Shown here: positions 1 to 7,620 of the stretch, one piece after another | Position numbering within the stretch: position 1 is the stretch's first letter | How the letters are laid out: each line of letters opens with the position of its first letter | From: CAYNFH01 sp964396385 | Lineage (GTDB): Bacteria > Armatimonadota > Chthonomonadetes > Chthonomonadales > CAJBBX01 | Direction: 5' to 3' | Assembly (NCBI GenBank): GCA_964396385.1 | Contig: CAYNFH010000032.1 | Span: 1 to 39,521, forward strand | Length of the DNA: 39,521 nucleotides | Made by a program: the position numbers and the translations under genes | The notes under the pieces: model-generated | Told to the model about the DNA's origin: nothing | Seen by the model: the letters and a program-made list of their open reading frames with translations, nothing else | Databases searched by the model: none

Positions 1-40
1 GGCACGCCCGTCGCGCACTGGTACCCGCTGCCGATATGTG

Positions 41-2617
41 CTAATGATTGAAAACGAACTCTCTGCTGTTCAGGAGCGCCCAGAGGATGTCCTGCAAGAC
101 CGCGGTGCGGTCCGCTGCCTTCGCCGCCGCAGTACGACCGACACGAAGCTGTACCGGCACGAACCGCACGGACTGCTTGGGCAGAAAGGCCGGCCGCTCC
201 ATCTGGCCGTGGATGGCGCCTAGCGCGCGGGCCGTCTCCTCCTGGCGCGGAGGCCGGCCCAGTGCGGCCAAATAAAGAGTCTGCAGGATCTCCGTCTCGC
301 TCTTTTTCGCCGCAATCAGCTTGCCGAGCAGGCCGTTCTGGTCCTGCACCTTCCGGTTCACTACGTCCCCCATCATCAGGTCGAGCGCCTGGCCCACGTT
401 AGGCTCGGCGGATCGTTCACACTCGCACGCGATGGCGCGGGGCGCGCGGCCGAACGCGTCCAGGAAGTAGGAGTCGACCTGCGGATCCGGTAGCTGGATG
501 GCACGGAACCCGGCGGGAAGGCCGCCGAACTTCTCCTGTGTTCCGGTAGCCGCATTGACTGCGTCCAGCAGCACCTCCGCGGGCAGCCGCTTTACCAGGT
601 AGTGCGTGTAGAACGTGGAATCCGCCTGATTCTGCTTTGTGACGCTGGCGCTGAGCTGATAGACCCGGGACGCGCAGATGGTGCGGATGAGCCGCTTGAT
701 GTCGTAGCCATGCGCCGCAAAGTCCTTCGCGAGTGCGTCCAGCAGCTCCGGATTCGTCGGAGGGTTCGTCACGCGCTGGTCGTCTATTGGTTCGACCAGC
801 CCGCGTCCCATGAGGTAGCCCCAGTACCGGTTGACGATGTTGCGCGCAAAGAGCGGGTTGTCTCGCGTGATCCAGTCAGCCAGGAGGGCGCGGCGGTCGC
901 CCCCCGCGTCGGGGTCCGGGTCGACCAGGTCCGCCGTCTTCGGGGCGTGGACCTTCATCGAGTCCGGGTAGCCGCCAAGCGGCGTCGGCTTCATCACCTT
1001 GCCTGTCTTGGGGTGCGTTACCTCGCCCCCATCGTTTAGCCGCACAACCTGCTCGTTACCGAAGATGCCGAACTCATTGCTGCCCTTTATGCCGACGCGG
1101 GCGAAGAAGGCGGCGAACTGGTAGTAGTCCTGCTGGCTCCATCGCTCGTACGGATGGTGGTGGCAGCGCGTGCACTGGAGCCGCGTGCCGAGGAAGACCT
1201 GCGCGGTGGTCTCCGCGAGGTCCGGCGGGCTGCTCACCACGCGATAGTAGTTGGCCGGCCCGTTGGTGAAAGTGCTGCCCTGAGCGGTGATGAGGTCGCG
1301 GCAAAACTGGTCTGCTGGCCTGTTCTCGCGGAGCTGCGCCCGGATCCAGTTGGTGAAGCTCCACATCCCCTTGGGCCCGAGCTTGCCGCGCTCGCTCCGA
1401 AGCAGGTCCGCCCACTTGACGGTCCAGTAGTCGGCGTACTCCGGCCGGTCCAGCACCCGGTCGATGAGCCGAGTCCGCTTGTCCGAAGACGTGTCCGCGA
1501 GGAGCGCTCGCACCTCCTCCGCGGTCGGCGGCGTTCCAATCACGTCCAGGTAGAGTCGGCGCATGAAAGTCGCGTCGTCACACGGCCCGGATGGCAGCAG
1601 GCCAAGCGAACGCCACTTGCGCTGCACCAGGTCGTCTACAAAGTTACTGGAGGGGAACGCCGGATAGCGGGCCACCTGCGCAAATGGCACCGTGACCCGC
1701 GCGAGGGCCGCCTGGCCTCCGAACCGCACCATCACCCCCGTCTCGCCAGAGCCATTGGCCCTCACGACGGCATCCGCTGAGACCGACGCCACCGCCTCGT
1801 TCAGCGCGTTGAGCCTGGCCCAGCGTGTTACGTCCCGCACAACGCCGTCGGAATAAGTGGCCCAAATGGCAAGCGACTGCCGGCCGCCCTTTCCCATCAC
1901 CCGCTGCGAGGGAAATACATCCAGCCGCGTCACCTCCGGATCCTTCGGGGTGGGTCCCGGGGCACCATCCGCCAGCCACTGGAGCAGAAGACGGTAGTCA
2001 ATGGAGCCTACCTCCAGCCGCTTGCCGCCCATGTGGGCTACGGCCAGCGTGGGCTTGCGCAACATAAGGCTCTGCGGCGGATCGAAGAGGTAGGCGCGCC
2101 TGCCTCCGGCCTGCTTCAACAGCGCAGCGTAGTCGACGTCCGGCTCCGTGCCCGCGAGGGAAAGTTTGAATCCGCCCTTGCCGTACTGGGAGCCGTGGCA
2201 CGAGCCCTGGTTGCAGCCGGCATGCGTGAAGATTGGCACCACCTCGCGCGTGAACTCGATGGGCGCCGCCTTGCGGGCATCCTTGACCGAAACTGGGACC
2301 GACACCGACCGGCCCCCATAGGCGACTACCAGACTTGCCTGGCCATCCGAAATTGGATGTGAGACTCGCCCGGGGTCGACATCGGCCACTCGGGGGTTGG
2401 AGGAGGTGATCCGGGCCATCGGGGTTACGTCGACCGCCACGCCGGAAGAGAGGCGGGCGGTCACCACCAAGCGCCCCTCCGCGCGCGGTCCGACGAGGGT
2501 GATGCGGGCCGGCTCAACCTGAAGGGAGATGACGGATGGCGGCGGAGAGGGCGTGGCCGCGGCACCCGCGCCCAGGAGCGCGAGCAGGAGCGTGACGGCC
2601 GTTGCGAATCTCGGCAT
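41..2617 (-). CDS. Secreted DUF1549/DUF1553 cytochrome-type protein
   Basis: A protein of about 858 residues starting at the ATG at 2617. An upstream TTG at 2668 is possible but would put extra residues before an obvious signal peptide (hydrophobic core LLLALLGAGAAA). An Ig-like (BIG2-type) segment follows. Then comes a CNQGSCHG motif (residues about 135-142), the CxxxxCH form usual at the front of this family, and a classic haem-type CTRCH at about 482-486 inside the DUF1549 region (about 310-510). DUF1553 fills the C-terminal half. From family knowledge these are exported proteins of Planctomycetes, Verrucomicrobia and relatives, usually paired with a DUF1501 protein; their reaction is not established. 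A partner gene, if present, would lie beyond the left edge, because the stop codon is only 40 bases from it. Family assignment is firm, function is not. Confidence 0.9.
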   Translation of the reverse strand: MPRFATAVTLLLALLGAGAAATPSPPPSVISLQVEPARITLVGPRAEGRLVVTARLSSGVAVDVTPMARITSSNPRVADVDPGRVSHPISDGQASLVVAYGGRSVSVPVSVKDARKAAPIEFTREVVPIFTHAGCNQGSCHGSQYGKGGFKLSLAGTEPDVDYAALLKQAGGRRAYLFDPPQSLMLRKPTLAVAHMGGKRLEVGSIDYRLLLQWLADGAPGPTPKDPEVTRLDVFPSQRVMGKGGRQSLAIWATYSDGVVRDVTRWARLNALNEAVASVSADAVVRANGSGETGVMVRFGGQAALARVTVPFAQVARYPAFPSSNFVDDLVQRKWRSLGLLPSGPCDDATFMRRLYLDVIGTPPTAEEVRALLADTSSDKRTRLIDRVLDRPEYADYWTVKWADLLRSERGKLGPKGMWSFTNWIRAQLRENRPADQFCRDLITAQGSTFTNGPANYYRVVSSPPDLAETTAQVFLGTRLQCTRCHHHPYERWSQQDYYQFAAFFARVGIKGSNEFGIFGNEQVVRLNDGGEVTHPKTGKVMKPTPLGGYPDSMKVHAPKTADLVDPDPDAGGDRRALLADWITRDNPLFARNIVNRYWGYLMGRGLVEPIDDQRVTNPPTNPELLDALAKDFAAHGYDIKRLIRTICASRVYQLSASVTKQNQADSTFYTHYLVKRLPAEVLLDAVNAATGTQEKFGGLPAGFRAIQLPDPQVDSYFLDAFGRAPRAIACECERSAEPNVGQALDLMMGDVVNRKVQDQNGLLGKLIAAKKSETEILQTLYLAALGRPPRQEETARALGAIHGQMERPAFLPKQSVRFVPVQLRVGRTAAAKAADRTAVLQDILWALLNSREFVFNH

Positions 2618-2998
2618 GAAGCGGCGTCTCGGATAACAAAGCGGCCAATTCAGGATACTGTGCCGCAAGCATTATACAGGCCGCCTGACCGCAGGTCAAC
2701 CGGCGGCGGCCGGACACATAACTGTTAAGACGATGCTCCGTTCCTCGCGTTCCCTGCTTTGCGCCTCTCCAGTGTGAACCTCGGCACATCCTCCGTATGA
2801 GAGAGTGCATAGTCCGGCCGCCGGAACATCCGGGAAAGGCCAGGGGTCTTTTGAAATAGGCAAGTGAAGACCTATCGGAGTAGGCCGGGAACACTCCCGG
2901 CTTCTGTTTTTAGTTGGGCGTAAAGCGGATTCTCCTGCAACGCCGCCACCAAGTTGCCGATAATCAACGGCAACACGGTCCGAGAGGCGGGCTGAGAG
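2618..2998. other. 381-nt divergent intergenic region
   Basis: This region separates the leftward DUF1549 gene from the rightward STAS gene and should hold promoters for both. No convincing -35/-10 pair was found. Its right part is rich in inverted repeats, including GGTCTT (about 2845) against AAGACC (about 2866) and a terminator-like hairpin at 2884-2911. No convincing ORF is present; the reading frames here are short and look like chance. Confidence 0.4.
2884..2911 (+). terminator. Terminator-like hairpin upstream of the STAS gene
   Basis: A perfect 7-bp stem GCCGGGA / TCCCGGC with an ACAC loop (2884-2901) is followed by TTCTGTTTTT. It has the form of a rho-independent terminator on the plus strand, but no plus-strand gene lies upstream. 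It could end a short leader or small RNA, or attenuate the STAS transcript that starts about 90 bases further on. Confidence 0.55.
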
Positions 2999-3394
2999 AT
3001 GTCTGCTGAGAAGACGATCCAACTGCGGGTTAACAGCGGCGTACCCATCGTGGACGTCCTCGGAGAGTGGGAAGCGGCCGTCATCGGCGCTCTGTCCGAG
3101 ATGGTCAATACGCTCATGGACGCTGGCCACTTTGAAATAGTGGTGAATGTCCAGCGCGCTGCGACCACCGGCATCGCCGGGCTGCACTCCCTGGCCCGCG
3201 CCGCACAGGCAGTCAGGCTTCACTGCGGCCATATCGACGTTGTGGGGACCGCGGAACAGGTGGACCACCTGCTGAGAGAGCAGGCAGAAAAGCTGTTCCG
3301 GCTGGCCACATCGGAAGTGGTGGCGATCGGGCGCATCAAGCGGACGCCGGTGCTTTCCGCCGGCCCGCGGTGTACCGCTAGGCCGATCACGTGA
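2999..3394 (+). CDS. STAS-domain-like protein (anti-sigma antagonist type)
   Basis: A 131-residue protein whose order of strands and helices matches a STAS domain: VPIVDVLGEW early, then EIVVNVQ at about 46-52, GIAGLHSL at 58-65 and GHIDVVG at 78-84. STAS proteins of this size are usually anti-anti-sigma factors that bind an anti-sigma kinase and are switched by phosphorylation of a Ser in a D-S-S-G-L-like motif. Here the matching positions read G-I-A-G-L, so the usual phosphorylated Ser is missing, although two Thr lie just before it. No kinase or sigma gene is adjacent. The likely partner gene is the small Cys protein 53 bases downstream. The domain call is by pattern only, and the role is unknown. 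Confidence 0.6.
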   Translation: MSAEKTIQLRVNSGVPIVDVLGEWEAAVIGALSEMVNTLMDAGHFEIVVNVQRAATTGIAGLHSLARAAQAVRLHCGHIDVVGTAEQVDHLLREQAEKLFRLATSEVVAIGRIKRTPVLSAGPRCTARPIT

Positions 3395-3446
3395 GCGGCC
3401 AACGACCGGCCGAAGAGGGCCGGTCAGGCCGGATGAGGACAGTCCG

Positions 3447-3653
3447 ATGCAACACGAAGAGAATACTAAGCTTAAGATAGTGCGATTGATGGAGCCGGCT
3501 CTCTGCCTGACTTGCCGCTTCGCCTCCATCGCGACCGTGGAGATGGCGGACAGCTCGAGCCGCAGGATGCTGCACTGCAAGCGGCTGGACTGTGACAACT
3601 GGCAGACCGAGGAAGTGGACGAGACTCCCAGGAGCATTGCGGAGCAGGAGTAG
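3447..3653 (+). CDS. Small four-cysteine protein, unknown function
   Basis: A 68-residue protein with a fair ribosome-binding site (GAGGA, about 8 bases before the ATG). Cysteines form a CLTC pair at about 20-23 and a second group, HCKRLDC, about 20 residues later; such spacing suggests a zinc-binding or redox fold. It lies just after the STAS-like gene and before a strong terminator, so the two probably share a transcript. I do not recognise the family. The ribosome site, the four Cys and the clean position between gene and terminator argue that it is real. Confidence 0.6.
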   Translation: MQHEENTKLKIVRLMEPALCLTCRFASIATVEMADSSSRRMLHCKRLDCDNWQTEEVDETPRSIAEQE

Positions 3654-3733
3654 GTCCACATTCGATTTGCGATTCTCGGTTTTCGAGCCGGTGCCGTAAA
3701 GCCCTTCCGAAGCCTGAAATCGCTCATTATGCA

Positions 3734-3765
3734 GCCCGTGAATCCGGCCGGATTCACGGGCTTTT
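3734..3765 (+). terminator. Strong terminator after the small Cys gene
   Basis: A perfect 28-base palindrome (14-bp arms; left arm 3734-3747, right arm 3748-3761) is followed by TTTT. It ends the STAS/Cys-protein transcript and insulates gyrA, whose promoter starts 38 bases further on. Confidence 0.8.
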
Positions 3766-3802
3766 CGTCGCCTGGATGGAGCCGACCGGAGCCTCAGAGA
3801 AG

Positions 3803-3832
3803 TTGACAAAGCTATACATAATCCGGTAAAAT
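3803..3832 (+). promoter_or_regulatory. gyrA promoter (sigma-70 type)
   Basis: TTGACA at 3803-3808 and TAAAAT at 3827-3832, with an 18-base spacer. This is a near-consensus vegetative promoter placed 47 bases before the gyrA start codon and directly after a terminator. Confidence 0.75.
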
Positions 3833-3879
3833 AACGGTCGGAAAGGCAGCCTTTGCGGCGCGCTTTCTGAGGAGAATCC

Positions 3880-6420
3880 ATGGCAACTGAGATACGAGAT
3901 TTGAACGGAGGAGGCGGGGACGACAACGGCAATCTCCTGCTCGTCGACATCGAAGATGAGATGCGCCGGTCGTACCTCGGGTACGCCGTTTCCACCCTGA
4001 TCGCCCGCGCCCTGCCGGATGTGCGAGACGGCCTCAAGCCCGTACAGCGCCGCATCCTCATGGCGATGAACGACCTGAACCTCACCCCGGGCGCACAGCA
4101 TAGAAAATCCGCTAAGATCTGTGGCGACACTTCAGGCAACTACCACCCCCACGGCGAGGCCGTAGTCTACCCCACCATGGTGCGCATGGCGCAGGATTTC
4201 TCGCTGCGCTACCCGCTGGTGGATGGACAGGGCAACTTCGGCAGCGTGGACGGCGATCCGCCCGCAGCGATGCGGTACACCGAGGCCCGCATGTCCCCGT
4301 TCGCTGTCGAGATGCTGGCGGATCTAGACCGCGACACGGTGGACTGGATGCCCAACTACGACCAGACCAACCGTGAGCCCACGGTCCTGCCGGCCCGGTT
4401 CCCGAACTTCCTCTGCAACGGCGGTGAGGGAATCGCGGTGGGCATGACGACCAAGGTCCCGCCCCACAACCTGCGCGAGGTGTGCGACGCCTGCACCATG
4501 GTGCTGGACCGCCCGGATGTGACCCTCGAAGAGATCATGAAGGTCCTCCCGGGACCGGACTTCCCCACCGCGGGGATCATCCTGGGGACCAAGGGCATCA
4601 AGGAGGCGTACAGTACGGGCCGCGGCAAAGTGGTGATGCAGGCGCAGGTCCACATCGAGCCGATGGACGCAGGCAAGAACGCCATCATCGTGACGGAGCT
4701 GCCCTACCAGGTCAACAAGGCGAACTTGATCACCAGCATCGCGGAGCTTGTGAAGGCCAAGAAGATCGACGGCATCACGGCCATCAACGACTTCACGGAC
4801 CGCCACGGCATGCGCGTTGTCATAGAGTTGCGGCGCGACGCCTATCCGCGCAAGGTCCTGAACTACCTGCTCAAGCACACGGCGCTCCGAACCACCTTCG
4901 GCGTGATCATGCTGGCGCTGGTGGAGAACCAGCCGCGCCTGCTCACGCTCAAGCAGGTCATCCAGCACTACCTGGAGCACCGGCGCCAGATTGTCGTCCG
5001 GCGGACCCGCTATGAGCTGGGCCGCGCCAAGGCCCGCGCCCACATCCTGGAAGGACTCCAGATTGCGCTGGACTTCCTGGACGAGATCATCCGCATCATC
5101 CGCAACAGCGACGACGAGATTAGCGCGCGGACCCAGATGATGGCGCGGTTCGGCCTCACGCAGATCCAGGCGACGGCCATTCTGGACATGCAGCTCCGCC
5201 AGCTCACCCGCCTCAACCGGGCGCGCCTGGAGGAGGAGTACAAGGGCAAGCTCCGGGAGATCGCCGGCTACGAGGACATCCTGGTGAACCCGGTCCGCGT
5301 GACCGCGATCATCAAGACCGAGCTGAAGACGCTCAAGGACAAGTACGGGGACGACCGCCGCACCCGCATCGAGAAGACCGAGGCGGAGGAGATCGGTGAA
5401 GAGGACCTGATCCCGGAAGAGGACATGCTCGTCACCGTCACGCGTGACGGGTACGTGAAGCGCGTCCCAATGGACACCTACCGCACCCAGCGGCGCGGAG
5501 GCCGGGGCATCATCGGAGCTAACACCAAGGAAGAGGACACCATCGAACATCTGTTCGTGGCGAACACGCACGACTTCATCCTCTTCTTCACCGACCGGGG
5601 CCGCGTCTACAAGCTGAAGGCGTGGGAGGTGCCGGAGACGAGCCGCACCGCCATGGGCACGGCCATTGTGAACCTGATCAACATCGAGCCGGGCGACAAA
5701 GTGACCGCCACGGTGCCGGTGAAGGACCTGCAGAAGGCCGAAGGGTTCATGCTGCTCGCCACTCGTAACGGTGAGGTGAAGCGGGTGGACCTGAAGGAGT
5801 TCGCCAACCTGCGCGCCAACGGGCTCATCTGCTTCGACCTGGAGCCGGACGACTCGCTGAACTGGGTAAAGCTGACCGACGGCACCGCCGAAGTCTTCAT
5901 GGTGACGCACGGCGGCAAGTCCATCCGGTTCAAGGAGGCGACGGTACCGGTGCGCGGACGGCCAGCCGGAGGAGTGCGCGGCATCGAGATGCGCGGCGAC
6001 GACGGTCACCTCAAGGACCAGGTGGTCGCGGTGGACGTGGTACGCGCCACGAGCCAACTCCTGGTGGTCGGCGACAACGGCATCGGCAAGCGGACCGACG
6101 TGGGCAGCTACCCGCTGCAGGGCCGCGGCGGCAAGGGCGTTATCACCATGGCCATCACGGAGAAGACCGGCTACATCGTGGATGCCGTGGTGGTTGAGCC
6201 GGACGACCGGCTAATGATCATCACCAAGAACGGGATCACCATCCGCATGGAGGTGGCTGGCATCCGCGCCGCCGGACGCAGCACGCAGGGCGTGAAGCTC
6301 ATCAACCTGCAGCCCGGCGACGCTATCGCGAGCATTGAGCGGCTCTCCCGCTCCGAGGATGTCGAGGACACCGGCACCGTGCCATCCGCCACGGGCGCCA
6401 GGTCAAACGGCTCCGATTAG
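3880..6420 (+). CDS. gyrA: DNA gyrase subunit A
   Basis: An 846-residue gyrase A subunit. With GyrB it introduces negative supercoils by cutting and passing duplex DNA. The start ATG has GAGGAG a few bases upstream. The active-site tyrosine is Tyr133 in AAMRYTEARM. The C-terminal beta-pinwheel carries the GyrA box QRRGGRG (about residue 534), which marks GyrA rather than ParC. The gene stands alone between its own promoter and terminator, not next to gyrB. In the quinolone-determining region HGEAVVYPTMVRM, the positions equal to E. coli Ser83 and Asp87 are Ala and Pro, so the residues that normally anchor the water-metal ion bridge to fluoroquinolones are absent. The C-terminal tail is short and polar. 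Confidence 0.97.
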   Translation: MATEIRDLNGGGGDDNGNLLLVDIEDEMRRSYLGYAVSTLIARALPDVRDGLKPVQRRILMAMNDLNLTPGAQHRKSAKICGDTSGNYHPHGEAVVYPTMVRMAQDFSLRYPLVDGQGNFGSVDGDPPAAMRYTEARMSPFAVEMLADLDRDTVDWMPNYDQTNREPTVLPARFPNFLCNGGEGIAVGMTTKVPPHNLREVCDACTMVLDRPDVTLEEIMKVLPGPDFPTAGIILGTKGIKEAYSTGRGKVVMQAQVHIEPMDAGKNAIIVTELPYQVNKANLITSIAELVKAKKIDGITAINDFTDRHGMRVVIELRRDAYPRKVLNYLLKHTALRTTFGVIMLALVENQPRLLTLKQVIQHYLEHRRQIVVRRTRYELGRAKARAHILEGLQIALDFLDEIIRIIRNSDDEISARTQMMARFGLTQIQATAILDMQLRQLTRLNRARLEEEYKGKLREIAGYEDILVNPVRVTAIIKTELKTLKDKYGDDRRTRIEKTEAEEIGEEDLIPEEDMLVTVTRDGYVKRVPMDTYRTQRRGGRGIIGANTKEEDTIEHLFVANTHDFILFFTDRGRVYKLKAWEVPETSRTAMGTAIVNLINIEPGDKVTATVPVKDLQKAEGFMLLATRNGEVKRVDLKEFANLRANGLICFDLEPDDSLNWVKLTDGTAEVFMVTHGGKSIRFKEATVPVRGRPAGGVRGIEMRGDDGHLKDQVVAVDVVRATSQLLVVGDNGIGKRTDVGSYPLQGRGGKGVITMAITEKTGYIVDAVVVEPDDRLMIITKNGITIRMEVAGIRAAGRSTQGVKLINLQPGDAIASIERLSRSEDVEDTGTVPSATGARSNGSD

Positions 6421-6454
6421 GCGCGCTGGTAATCTACACGAGCGTGCCTTGAGC

Positions 6455-6489
6455 AGCCCCGGGGACCACTACGGAACCGGGGCTTTCTT
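6455..6489 (+). terminator. gyrA terminator
   Basis: The 8-bp stem AGCCCCGG / CCGGGGCT (6455-6462 and 6477-6484) with a 14-base loop, followed by a short T-rich tail (TTTCTT), lies 35 bases after the gyrA stop. Confidence 0.75.
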
Positions 6490-6519
6490 GTGACCCTCCG
6501 GTCTTGGTTGCATGTCATT

Positions 6520-6531
6520 AACTCTTGAGTT
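6520..6531 (+). promoter_or_regulatory. Possible operator of the toxin-antitoxin pair
   Basis: The inverted repeat AACTC-TT-GAGTT overlaps the first bases of the -35 box at 6530-6535. A short dyad here is where an autoregulating XRE antitoxin would be expected to bind. The assignment is an inference. Confidence 0.4.
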
Positions 6532-6558
6532 GACATCCAGTAATAGAAGTGTTAAACT
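6530..6558 (+). promoter_or_regulatory. Promoter of the toxin-antitoxin pair
   Basis: TTGACA at 6530-6535, a 17-base spacer, and TAAACT at 6553-6558, 45 bases before the antitoxin start. It is a near-consensus sigma-70 promoter with a dyad overlapping its -35 box. Confidence 0.7.
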
Positions 6559-6603
6559 GTCTCGCGTGGAACGCTTAATAGCGATAGGGAGAAAGCAAAC
6601 GGC

Positions 6604-7209
6604 ATGGAAACTCCCAAGACATTAGGTCAGTGGATCAAGCAGAAGCGGAGCAGTAAGCGGTGGACACTGGCCCAGGTTGCGGCACGTGCCAAAAAGAGCA
6701 GCCCATACATCTCCTCTCTGGAGAGGGACACCTCCCTCAGTCCGCACCGATCTAGGCGGCAACCGCGGCGGGAGACCGTCGACATGATTGCCGCGGCATT
6801 CGCGGAGAGCAGCGATGAGCTGCCGGAGCTCATCAGGGAGGCCAGGGTTGCCGCAGGCTACGCCGCCGAGACACAGCGGGTCGTCGCCCACCCTGGCGCG
6901 GAAAGGCGAACCACGTTGTTGATGGACTTCACCTCGGATATACAGCCGCTGGATTCTCTTGCCAGGGAGCCGAACCATATCGCCGCTCTGGTTAAGGAGA
7001 GTGGCCGGCCGATGGTTCTGACGGAGGGGGGACGAGCCCACCTTGTTCTCATGGACGTAGAGACGTACCAGGACATGCTGGATGCAATCGACAGGGCCGA
7101 AGCTATTCAGGGTATCCGAGCCGGCTTGCAGAGCATGTCCCGTGGAGAGGGAGTACCGGCCCGAAAAGCGCTTGAGGCCATCCGTCAAAAACATGGCCTA
7201 TCGGGTTGA
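6604..7209 (+). CDS. Antitoxin: XRE HTH fused to Phd/YefM-like domain
   Basis: A 201-residue protein in two parts. Residues about 5-80 form an XRE helix-turn-helix (TLAQVAARAKKSSPYISSLE). Residues about 108-170 resemble a Phd/YefM antitoxin (PLDSLAREPNHIAALVKESG, then PMVLTEGGRAHLVLMDVETY). The C-terminal tail to 201 should wrap the toxin. Phd antitoxins normally bind DNA through their own N-terminal fold, so an added XRE domain is unusual. The reading frame overlaps the toxin start by 17 bases, which implies translational coupling. The protein probably neutralises the ParE-like toxin and represses the promoter at 6530-6558. Confidence 0.8.
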   Translation: METPKTLGQWIKQKRSSKRWTLAQVAARAKKSSPYISSLERDTSLSPHRSRRQPRRETVDMIAAAFAESSDELPELIREARVAAGYAAETQRVVAHPGAERRTTLLMDFTSDIQPLDSLAREPNHIAALVKESGRPMVLTEGGRAHLVLMDVETYQDMLDAIDRAEAIQGIRAGLQSMSRGEGVPARKALEAIRQKHGLSG

Positions 7210-7504
7210 CATCCATCCTCCCGCGCTCATAGACGCCGAGCAGGCTTTCCTGGAGATGTTGCGTTTCGCGCCTCGCCGGGCGGATCGCTGGATGCAGGGC
7301 CTCATCGAAGCTATTCAGTCGCTAGAGGAGATGCCGATGCAGTGTCCCCTCGCACCCGAGGCGGAGTTCTTCCAGCAGGAGCTCCGTCAGCTCATCTACG
7401 GCAAGCGGGCCAACGCGTCTCGCATCCTATTTACCGTGCAAGAGGACACCGTTCACGTCCTCCACATTCGTCACGCATACCAGAAGCCACTTGCGTCTGA
7501 ATAG
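7193..7504 (+). CDS. ParE/RelE-family toxin
   Basis: A 103-residue protein starting at the ATG at 7193, inside the end of the antitoxin gene. A start further upstream in the same frame would lie deep in the antitoxin gene. The C-terminal part, RQLIYGKRANASRILFTVQ followed by VHVLHIRHAYQ, is the typical core of the RelE/ParE superfamily, and the helices before it fit. Family members either cut mRNA on the ribosome (RelE) or poison gyrase (ParE). Which applies here cannot be read from sequence, although gyrA is the next gene upstream. Operon position and overlap support a type II toxin-antitoxin pair. Confidence 0.85.
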   Translation: MAYRVDIHPPALIDAEQAFLEMLRFAPRRADRWMQGLIEAIQSLEEMPMQCPLAPEAEFFQQELRQLIYGKRANASRILFTVQEDTVHVLHIRHAYQKPLASE

Positions 7505-7620
7505 CTCCTTCAAGTCTCCCCGCGAAGCGTACGCTCGATTCGCTGCGTCTCATCGATCAGGTAACCGCACCTGAAAGGACCTATAGTAGGCACATGGCTC
7601 GCGCCTCCGAGGGACAGATT

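Noticed and set aside
4324..6057. 577-residue open frame on the minus strand
   Set aside because: It is the antisense shadow of gyrA in GC-rich DNA, with low-complexity Arg/His/Leu/Val composition and no family match.
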